Of a stretch of DNA of 5,153 bases, positions 1 through 5,153 are shown in pieces. Position 1 is the stretch's first letter, and every line of letters begins with the position of its first letter. The stretch is from a bacterium (lineage in GTDB: Bacteria; Bdellovibrionota; Bdellovibrionia; Bdellovibrionales; UBA1609). A program made the translations under genes and the position numbers. The stretch spans positions 1-5,153 of the forward strand of contig JAJYHS010000033.1 of NCBI GenBank assembly GCA_021784635.1. The letters are read 5' to 3'. The notes below the pieces were generated by a model that had not been told where the DNA came from, searched no databases, and worked only from the letters and a program-made list of their open reading frames with translations.

Positions 1-1498
1 GTAGAGCCATATCAGTGCCGATCAAAAACGAAACCATATCCGTATAAAAATCTTGCGCTACGGCCGGCGGCGGTTTTTCGTCTTTATCTTTCTTTTCGAC
101 GTACGATTTTAGAAAGCTGTAGTAACTGTCGTCCCAAATGACATCAATATTGTCGATTTCTTTGATGGCATAATCGTAAATGCTGCGCGCTGAATGTTCG
201 TCGGCGTCGAGAACGACGAATGTCTTTTTCTTTTTTTCTTCGTCGGAAAGAAAAATATTGTCGCGACTAAATTTAAAATGATTAGGGTCAGTATCGACAA
301 ATTGTTTGTGAGCGGTATCGCGTTGCAAATACTGTCGCAGTTCACGGTTATTGTCTTTAATGAGACCAAAAAACGCGAAATAAATCAAAAACTCACCCTC
401 ACGTTCGGGATGGGTTTCTGAGCGCATCACTTTGCCATAAAAATCAAGAAGTTGCTCCTGACCGGGAAAGCGAAAATAAAAATGCCCTGCCGTACCGGTT
501 TTAAGTGGTACCGGGTTCGCCATTGCAAAACCTTGATCGCAAAACCGTTCGAGGTAAACGCGTTTTGCCACCTCGACTTTTTCTTCGGTCTCTTGAACAA
601 ACAAAAAACTGGGGGATGTTTTCTTGGGTAATGCCAATACGACTTCTATTTTTTGTAGAAATATAAGGCGATCAAGCGGCAGACACAGGAGATCGTCAAT
701 AAACGGATGGTTGTACGATGCCTTTTCTTCGGGATCGTCCTCGTAGCGAAGGGCCACGAATTTCGGTCGATTCTCCGGCGGCCACCGTTCAGCCTTTTTC
801 AACAGGGTTGCCGTTTTTGTGACCCATTTACGCATTTCTGCAGTTTTTTGGCCGGGCAAGCGGAAGAGGATGAGGTCGACAGGATTTTTATTTTCTTCTT
901 CTTTTTGTTTATCATTGAGATCGGCGTCTTTACCCAGCGCTTTTTCGACGTCCCGAGTTTTATCGGTTAGTTTTAATACGAATGTTTTTTCTGCAAACCG
1001 ACCGCTCACTTCAACGATCCAGACATCGGTTTTGTCTGATTGAAATACCAGAGGTTGTGAATTCTTGCCGCCGTTTTTTATTGATTCAAGAGCCATTTTA
1101 AAAAGCGGACGGCAGAGTTCGATTGTGACGCCTTCGAGAGCCACGTTTTGGCTGACAAGGTCGGTAACAGTGTGGCCAAAAATTTTTGCAACATTGACGC
1201 GCAAAATCTGGCCGTTTGTTGCATCAATCTCAATTTCTGTTGTGCCGTCTTGAAACGCCGGTTCTTTAGCAAGCGTCGCCGTATTGATAAACTGTACGAC
1301 GTTGGGCGGCAGGCCTTCGAGCGGGTGCGATTTGATTTCTTTTGTATTCGCCGGGCGAACGAGCCCACCAAAGTAATAACGCTCAAATTCCCGGTGGGAC
1401 GGGAATTCTTTCATGTCATCGACTTCGAGTTCGCGCAAATACCGAAGAATTTCTTGGCGAACCTTGAGGTCATTTTCAATGACTACAACGGTGCCTAT
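1..1498 (-). CDS. Receiver/PAS/PilZ multidomain regulator-like protein, C-terminus cut by window edge
   Basis: This frame is open for 499 codons from an ATA at 1498-1496 to the window edge, so the C-terminus is missing. Seen in the translation: residues 1-44 resemble the first half of a response-regulator receiver (strand TVVVIEND, then helix LKVRQEILRYLREL). Residues about 85-188 resemble a PAS domain (NGQILRVN, then IFGHTVTDLVSQNV, then WIVEVSGR, ending FVLKLTDKTRDVEKAL). Residues 206-291 resemble the second receiver half (VDLILFRLPG, then FVALRYEDD, then FIDDLLCLPLDRLIFLQKIE). Residues about 293-393 resemble a PilZ barrel (YFRFPG, then GKVMRSETHPEREGEF, then a final helix). A second receiver-like start, FVVLDADEHSARSIYDY, begins near 426. 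Phospho-Asp, Thr and Lys of the first receiver are replaced by R213, R251 and L273, so phosphotransfer there is unlikely. No signal peptide or membrane segment is seen, so it is probably cytoplasmic. The output and partners are unknown. An upstream in-frame TGA limits extension. The next conventional starts, TTG at codon 21 and ATG at codon 29, would destroy the first strand and helix. Confidence 0.8.
   Translation of the reverse strand, partial: MGTVVVIENDLKVRQEILRYLRELEVDDMKEFPSHREFERYYFGGLVRPANTKEIKSHPLEGLPPNVVQFINTATLAKEPAFQDGTTEIEIDATNGQILRVNVAKIFGHTVTDLVSQNVALEGVTIELCRPLFKMALESIKNGGKNSQPLVFQSDKTDVWIVEVSGRFAEKTFVLKLTDKTRDVEKALGKDADLNDKQKEEENKNPVDLILFRLPGQKTAEMRKWVTKTATLLKKAERWPPENRPKFVALRYEDDPEEKASYNHPFIDDLLCLPLDRLIFLQKIEVVLALPKKTSPSFLFVQETEEKVEVAKRVYLERFCDQGFAMANPVPLKTGTAGHFYFRFPGQEQLLDFYGKVMRSETHPEREGEFLIYFAFFGLIKDNNRELRQYLQRDTAHKQFVDTDPNHFKFSRDNIFLSDEEKKKKTFVVLDADEHSARSIYDYAIKEIDNIDVIWDDSYYSFLKSYVEKKDKDEKPPPAVAQDFYTDMVSFLIGTDMAL
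197..245 (-). promoter_or_regulatory. Candidate -1 frameshift site: A AAA AAG plus hairpin inside the regulator gene
   Basis: On the minus strand the zero-frame codons GAA AAA AAG contain the heptamer A AAA AAG (236-230), the type used in E. coli dnaX. Nine bases later TTCGTCG (220-214) can pair with CGACGAA (203-197) across a ten-base loop. A further CGACGAA (245-239) upstream could pair with the same central arm instead. A -1 shift would add 28 residues, rich in Arg, and stop at TGA (146-144), removing the second receiver-like domain. The stem is short and no Shine-Dalgarno-like stimulator is seen upstream, so this is a candidate only. Confidence 0.25.
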
Positions 1499-1504
1499 AA
1501 TTGA

Positions 1505-1511
1505 CTCCTTT
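1505..1511 (-). promoter_or_regulatory. Shine-Dalgarno site AAAGGAG deciding an ATA start
   Basis: On the minus strand AAAGGAG is followed by the six bases TCAATT and then ATA GGC ACC. The spacing is ideal for initiation at ATA (1498-1496). ATT (1501-1499) would be only three bases away, which is too close. No ATG, GTG or TTG occurs in this frame between the upstream TGA and codon 21. The site is the main reason for choosing the start. Confidence 0.7.
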
Positions 1512-1568
1512 GGGTCACTCCGCCTTCAAAGCCGCACGTTGAGCCGCTTTTAAGCTTATCTATGACCC
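1512..1568. repeat. Inverted repeat GGGTCA / TGACCC in the pdxH-regulator gap
   Basis: Six-base arms at 1512-1517 and 1563-1568 are perfectly complementary, with a 45-base loop. On the minus strand the downstream arm directly abuts the ribosome binding site of the regulator gene. The stem is short for its loop, so it may be chance. No run of T follows, so it does not look like an intrinsic terminator. The rest of this 90-base gap holds nothing recognisable. Confidence 0.25.
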
Positions 1569-1588
1569 CTATTTATTGTAGCGCGCAT

Positions 1589-2191
1589 TTACGGGTAAAG
1601 TCTTGCTTCGCGCCAACCATCCTCGACTTTTTGATAGGTGATGCGATCATGGAGCCGGCCCTCGCGACCCGTCCAGAACTCGACGTAAGTGGGATGAATG
1701 ACATAACCGCCCCAATGTTTCGGGCATGGAATCGTTTGATTGGCAAATTTGTCACGTGCCATGCGAAGTTCGTTTTCGAGTTGATCGCGGCTGGTAACTT
1801 GTTCGGATTGTTTTGAAATCCATTGGCTCAGTTGGCTCTCACGCGGACGAGTTGCCCAATAGTCTTCGGATTCGGCACGCGAAGTTTTTTCGGCCTGCCC
1901 GATTATAAAAACCTGACGAAAAAGTTGGTCCCAAAAAAAGAGCGCCGAGCAACGCGGATCGTGAGCCAGGTCTCGACCTTTTTGGCTTTCATAGTTTGTG
2001 AAAAAAACAACTCCTTCAGAGCGTAGCGCTTTCATTAGCACGACCCGTGATCTTGGCACGCCATTTTGATCGACCGTCGCCAGCATAAATGCATTTGGGT
2101 TAGGTAGCGATGTTTTCTTTGCGTCCTCGTACCATTTTTTGAGCTGTTCGAGGGGATCTGAAATTTTTGTGATAGGATCTGTTATTGCCAT
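1589..2191 (-). CDS. pdxH: Pyridoxamine/pyridoxine 5'-phosphate oxidase
   Basis: PdxH is a cytoplasmic FMN enzyme that oxidises pyridoxine or pyridoxamine 5'-phosphate to pyridoxal 5'-phosphate with oxygen, the last step of vitamin B6 synthesis and salvage. The 200 residues are slightly shorter than the 218-residue E. coli enzyme and cover the whole core. Seen: SRVVLMK (48-54) and FFTNYESQK (63-71) in the FMN site, RQVFIIG (92-98), and YWATRPRESQ (111-120), whose Y111, R115 and S119 match the E. coli PLP-binding Y129, R133 and S137. The family signature appears as VEFWTGREGRLHDR (170-183), and the end RLYP resembles the usual RLAP. Two positions differ from the common form: Q70 where SRK normally has Arg, and T174 where the signature usually has Gln, His or Gly. 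The ATG is preceded by GAGG eight bases upstream. It lies 40 bases after the dehydrogenase stop, so it is probably in the same operon. Confidence 0.96.
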   Translation of the reverse strand: MAITDPITKISDPLEQLKKWYEDAKKTSLPNPNAFMLATVDQNGVPRSRVVLMKALRSEGVVFFTNYESQKGRDLAHDPRCSALFFWDQLFRQVFIIGQAEKTSRAESEDYWATRPRESQLSQWISKQSEQVTSRDQLENELRMARDKFANQTIPCPKHWGGYVIHPTYVEFWTGREGRLHDRITYQKVEDGWREARLYP

Positions 2192-2199
2192 TTTCGAAA

Positions 2200-2203
2200 C
2201 CTC
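2200..2203 (-). promoter_or_regulatory. Ribosome binding site of pdxH
   Basis: GAGG on the minus strand lies eight bases before the pdxH ATG, inside the 40-base gap after the dehydrogenase stop. This short gap shows no hairpin with a T run and leaves little room for a separate promoter, which supports co-transcription. Confidence 0.55.
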
Positions 2204-2231
2204 GCGCTTGAAGAGTAAGTCTTCTCGTACG

Positions 2232-3803
2232 TTAGCCCATCCATGTGGTGTCTTTTTGGACGGCCCATTTTGTCGTAATTTTTTTCACATCCGACCACAA
2301 ATTGAGACTATGTACGCCAGTGATGTCACCTTGGCCAAACTTCGAAGCGGCGATGCCGCCAAACGAAAATGGTTCGCGTGGAACGGGTACGCCGATATTG
2401 ACTCCGACCATTCCGGCTTTGCCACGACGAGCGACATAATCGGCGACACCGCCGTTTTGCGTGAACACCGATACAGCATTGCCGTAAACCGATGCGTTTT
2501 GAATTTCGAGCGCTTCATCAAGGGAGCGGCATCGAATGATGCTGAGAATAGGACCAAATAATTCTTCAACGGCTGCGTGGCTGCCGGGTTTTACGTGATC
2601 GAGAATAGTCGGACCGAGCCAATTGCCATTTTTAAATGGCGGCGGCACCTTCGGTTTACGGCCATCGAGCGCAATTGTCGCCCCATTTTCTTTAGCTTTG
2701 GCGATTGCAGTCTCAAGGCGCTTCAGTGAATCAGTAGAAATAATCGCACCCATGGTGCGTTCGTCATTGGCGTTACGTTCGTTTTTCGCATTGCCGGTGT
2801 CGTATTCGCGATTTGTGCACGCCAACGAAATTTGCTTAGCTTGTTCGACGATTCCAGCAATGAGTTTATCGATTTTGGCTTGTTCTTGTGCGGAGCTAGC
2901 AATCGCGCACAACACACTGGCGGCCATGCACCGTTGACCCGCACAACCGGTAAACGAGTCAGCCACTCCGCGAGTCGTGAGTTCAAAATCGGCGTCGGGC
3001 ATGAGAAAAATATGATTTTTAGCACCACCCAGTGCAAGTACGCGCTTCAAATTTTGCGATGCTCGTTGGTAAATTGTTTTTGCTACGGCCGTCGAGCCGA
3101 CAAAACCAATCGCCGCAATTTGGGGATGATCCAAAATCATTTCAACTGTGGAGCGACCCCCTTGTACAACTGAAAACACTCCGCGTGGCAAGCCCGCTTG
3201 TGCCAGCGCATCAGCAATGAGAAGTGAAGTAAGGGGGGTTTTGTCAGAGGGCTTCCAGATGAAACTGTTACCGAGTGCCAGTGCAATCGGAATCATCCAC
3301 ATCGGCACCATGGCCGGAAAATTAAAAGGCGTTATCCCCGCAACTACACCGAGCGGTTCGCGGCGGTACTCGCAAAAAACTCCACGCGAAACTTCAAGGC
3401 TTCCACCGATATCGAGATTTTGCAGCGAAAGGGCAAATTCGGTGACTTCGATTCCTTTTAAAATTTCAGCCTGAGCCTCGCCAAGCGTTTTGCCGCATTC
3501 GCTTGAAATTTGCCGGGCGATTTTATTTTCGCCGGGTTCGTTTAAGCCGTCGTGATTCAAGGCGTACAAATCGCGCAATAAAATTTCGCGAAAACGAAAT
3601 AGTACTTGCGCGCGTTCTTTCATCGGACATTCGCGCCAGGTGAGTTGCGCCTTGGCTGCCGCCGCGACGACGTTGTCGAGATCTTTTGCCGTGCTTGCGC
3701 GCGTTTTACCAATTACCTCATTGTTGTACGGATTTGTGACGTGAAATTCTTCGCCTGATGGTTTCTGCCATTTGCCATCGCAAAAATTAAGACATTCAAT
3801 CAT
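2232..3803 (-). CDS. mmsA: CoA-acylating methylmalonate-semialdehyde dehydrogenase family protein
   Basis: Enzymes of this aldehyde dehydrogenase branch convert methylmalonate semialdehyde (or malonate semialdehyde) with NAD and CoA to propionyl-CoA (or acetyl-CoA) plus CO2, in valine, thymine or inositol breakdown in the cytoplasm. The 523 residues are somewhat longer than the usual 490-500. Seen: ITPFNFP (157-163) with the oxyanion Asn161, WKPSDKTPLT (183-192) for NAD binding, GFVGSTAVA (233-241), the branch-specific GAKNH (260-264) in place of the classical general-base Glu region, and GCAGQRCMA (286-294) with catalytic Cys292 preceded by Arg291. EELFGPILS (413-421) and a C-terminal SKFG-DITG-KKITTKW pattern follow. 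The second substrate-binding Arg of MMSDHs, in the GRGIE motif (residue 107 in Bacillus IolA), is Lys116 here (LKGIE). Extra loops sit near 83-95 and 330-348. The start has GGAG eight bases upstream. It is probably the first gene of a unit with pdxH. Exact substrate is inferred. Confidence 0.9.
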   Translation of the reverse strand: MIECLNFCDGKWQKPSGEEFHVTNPYNNEVIGKTRASTAKDLDNVVAAAAKAQLTWRECPMKERAQVLFRFREILLRDLYALNHDGLNEPGENKIARQISSECGKTLGEAQAEILKGIEVTEFALSLQNLDIGGSLEVSRGVFCEYRREPLGVVAGITPFNFPAMVPMWMIPIALALGNSFIWKPSDKTPLTSLLIADALAQAGLPRGVFSVVQGGRSTVEMILDHPQIAAIGFVGSTAVAKTIYQRASQNLKRVLALGGAKNHIFLMPDADFELTTRGVADSFTGCAGQRCMAASVLCAIASSAQEQAKIDKLIAGIVEQAKQISLACTNREYDTGNAKNERNANDERTMGAIISTDSLKRLETAIAKAKENGATIALDGRKPKVPPPFKNGNWLGPTILDHVKPGSHAAVEELFGPILSIIRCRSLDEALEIQNASVYGNAVSVFTQNGGVADYVARRGKAGMVGVNIGVPVPREPFSFGGIAASKFGQGDITGVHSLNLWSDVKKITTKWAVQKDTTWMG

Positions 3804-3811
3804 TTAGTGAG

Positions 3812-3816
3812 CTCCG
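3812..3816 (-). promoter_or_regulatory. Ribosome binding site of the dehydrogenase gene
   Basis: CGGAG on the minus strand ends eight bases before the ATG at 3803. It fixes the start at this ATG and agrees with the N-terminal strand pattern expected of the family. Confidence 0.6.
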
Positions 3817-3846
3817 TTACCTTTGCTTGCAATTCTGTCTTACCAG

Positions 3847-3860
3847 AGCGGACTGCCGCT
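3847..3860. repeat. Small GC-rich hairpin between the ATPase and dehydrogenase genes
   Basis: The arms AGCGG (3847-3851) and CCGCT (3856-3860) can form a five-base-pair stem with a four-base loop. No T run follows on either strand, so it is not a standard intrinsic terminator. It is the only structure I can see in the 113-base gap 3804-3916, where a promoter for the dehydrogenase-pdxH unit would be expected but is not clearly readable. Confidence 0.3.
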
Positions 3861-3916
3861 AACAATTACAAAGCTGTCGTTACGCTACTCGGTGCGCCCT
3901 CCTAAATCGATTGATA

Positions 3917-5143
3917 CTAATGCAACACGCGAAACTGTACGCCCGCTTCAGGGTTAGCCGGATCAATATAAGCTTCAACTTTATCGCCCGGAACAACCCG
4001 CTCTTTCACAATTTGATCTTCGTCGGTCATATACCGTTGGCTTGCCAGAAGTCTTTCGAATTTTGATCTGATTTGCGAATTAATCATATTTTCGACATCT
4101 GACGCGTTGATTCGCGTGTCTTTAAATTCGCGGCGCAAATTTGCTTCGATATATCCGGCCATATCGGCCTCGTTTTCAAATGATAGGCCAATGTCTTTGT
4201 CGGTTCCGTATCCGGTGTCGGTAAGCAAATTTAATTTGAATCTGATAAACGCACCTTGGCCTTTAACATCGCTGTTGCGTAAAACATAGAACTTACGGAT
4301 GCGTCGCAAAAGAGCCGGAATCATTCCGTGTTCTTCTGCAAAGGTTCTAATTTCTGACTGTCGCATATCAGGTGTCAATTCGCCTTCACCAAGGTTAGAA
4401 GTCAGACCAACAAGGATATTTCTCATGCTTGCCGTCCGGCCTTTTGTATCAGAAAGAGCGCCTCCGTTGTCCGAGAACCAATGCAGAAGACTATTGTTTA
4501 CGATGTCTTCGTGCATGCGAGTAAATTCATCGATTAATAAGACAGCGCCATCTCTATACTGTCGAATTTTATTTTGAATCCAAGAGCCTTCTTCATAACC
4601 GACGAGATTCGGACTGCCGCCGGTAAACGAGGTCGCCGCATATTTGTCTTGGTAATCGCCGCCGTTTACTTCAACAATATGATTGTTAAATAATACTTTG
4701 GCGATTTTTTTAAATAAAAACGTTTTGCCAGTGCCAGGATCGCCGATAAGCGCCACGACGTCCATGGCCGCATCTTGCCCTCGACCCGGTCGGGCCGTGT
4801 CGTAATACCAGTCTTGAAATAATTCGAAATAAGTTGCAGCTCCATCGTATTCTTTTTGAAATTCGTCCCACGCTTCTTTAAAAGTTTTCGGCTTATTTTC
4901 TTTGAAAATCTCAAGATACGAAACCTTTGTGTCGTGGTGAGCTTGAACAGCTAAATCTTCTTTGGTGAGAGTGCGGGTCTCTTTTTCTATTTCTTTAAGC
5001 GACGCAACTTTTTCTTTTAGGGAGTCGATCTCGCCGCGAAGTTTTGCCGCTTGCGAAGGTTCGGCTTTGAGCTTTGCGATAAGAAGTGTGAGGTCATCTT
5101 GAAGTTTTCGTCCTTCTTTTAATTTTTTGGACGCCTCAGCCAT
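3917..5143 (-). CDS. ClpA/ClpB D2-type AAA+ ATPase with N-terminal coiled coil
   Basis: This is a single AAA+ module of the HSP100 (Clp) type, likely a cytoplasmic ATP-driven remodelling or unfolding machine with unknown substrate. Residues about 5-60 are Lys/Glu/Leu-rich and look like a coiled coil. Seen next: Walker A GDPGTGKT (134-141), a pore-loop region GGSPNLVGYEEGS (175-187) aligning with the ClpB D2 pattern GAPPGYVGYEEGG, Walker B AVLLIDEF (200-207), KGRTASMRNILVGLTSNLG (234-252) with sensor-1 Asn250, and the arginine-finger candidate Arg281 in PALLRRI. The end VPGDKVEAYID (384-394) matches the small-domain end of Clp D2 modules. The pore-loop Tyr is Leu180, and no GAR sensor-2 motif is found. 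No IGF/LGF-type ClpP-docking loop is obvious. The frame stays open for the ten bases upstream of this ATG (ACA AAT CGA) and no ribosome binding site is visible there, so the true start may lie outside the window. The stop is TAG at 3919-3917. Confidence 0.85.
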   Translation of the reverse strand: MAEASKKLKEGRKLQDDLTLLIAKLKAEPSQAAKLRGEIDSLKEKVASLKEIEKETRTLTKEDLAVQAHHDTKVSYLEIFKENKPKTFKEAWDEFQKEYDGAATYFELFQDWYYDTARPGRGQDAAMDVVALIGDPGTGKTFLFKKIAKVLFNNHIVEVNGGDYQDKYAATSFTGGSPNLVGYEEGSWIQNKIRQYRDGAVLLIDEFTRMHEDIVNNSLLHWFSDNGGALSDTKGRTASMRNILVGLTSNLGEGELTPDMRQSEIRTFAEEHGMIPALLRRIRKFYVLRNSDVKGQGAFIRFKLNLLTDTGYGTDKDIGLSFENEADMAGYIEANLRREFKDTRINASDVENMINSQIRSKFERLLASQRYMTDEDQIVKERVVPGDKVEAYIDPANPEAGVQFRVLH

Positions 5144-5153
5144 TCGATTTGTA

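Noticed and set aside
1078..1386. Minus-strand open frame of 102 codons in another frame
   Set aside because: It is an out-of-frame shadow of the regulator gene, whose own frame carries the domain patterns throughout.
1148..1504. Plus-strand open frame of 118 codons
   Set aside because: It is antisense to the receiver/PAS coding region, has no recognisable domain or good ribosome binding site, and the minus frame shows clear family patterns.
1523..1555. Possible plus-strand terminator (AAAGC/GCTTTT arms between pdxH and the regulator gene)
   Set aside because: The stem has only five pairs and a long loop, and no plus-strand gene ends here.
2139..2561. Plus-strand open frame of 140 codons
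   Set aside because: It overlaps the antisense of pdxH and the dehydrogenase and has no family resemblance.
3898..3903. Perfect AGGAGG on the minus strand just after the ATPase stop, as the binding site of a small gene
   Set aside because: No ATG, GTG or TTG follows within usable distance and TAG and TAA triplets come soon after, so no small coding frame is supported.
3804..3916. Sigma-70 promoter for the dehydrogenase (TTGTTA, 17 bases, TAAGAC on the minus strand)
   Set aside because: It matches the consensus at only four and three of six bases, too weak to annotate.

Overview
All four protein genes in this window lie on the minus strand. In transcription order (from high to low coordinates) they are: a ClpA/ClpB-type AAA+ ATPase (5143-3917, upstream end possibly outside the window), a CoA-acylating methylmalonate-semialdehyde dehydrogenase family enzyme (3803-2232), pyridoxamine 5'-phosphate oxidase PdxH (2191-1589), and a large multidomain regulator-like protein that runs off the left edge (1498-1). 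No tRNA, rRNA, CRISPR array, insertion sequence or phage gene is visible. The plus-strand open frames are shadows of these genes.

The organism is a bacterium, most likely Gram-negative. Shine-Dalgarno sites are clear, base composition is balanced, and genes are closely spaced. A regulator combining PAS, receiver and PilZ folds next to housekeeping metabolism would suit a deltaproteobacterial or Bdellovibrionota-like lineage, but this is an impression and not a demonstrated assignment.

Layout: the ATPase is separated from the dehydrogenase by 113 bases with no recognisable terminator. Only 40 bases separate the dehydrogenase from pdxH, and both have good ribosome binding sites, so they are probably co-transcribed. 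Another 90 bases lead to the regulator. A functional tie between the two enzymes is plausible (MMSDH in valine/propionate or inositol catabolism, PdxH supplying PLP for aminotransferases), but the sequence does not prove it.

The most unusual gene is the left-most one. Its 499-codon frame has no ATG, GTG or TTG at the expected place. It starts best at an ATA codon placed 6 bases after a perfect AAAGGAG. The protein reads as a receiver fold that has lost its phosphorylation residues and seems to be split by an inserted PAS domain. A PilZ fold without the usual c-di-GMP motifs follows, then the beginning of a second receiver-like domain. At the junction to that last domain lies a dnaX-type slippery heptamer followed by a small hairpin. 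The ATPase is also unusual: a single HSP100 D2-like module behind a coiled coil, with the pore-loop tyrosine replaced by leucine and no GAR sensor-2 motif.
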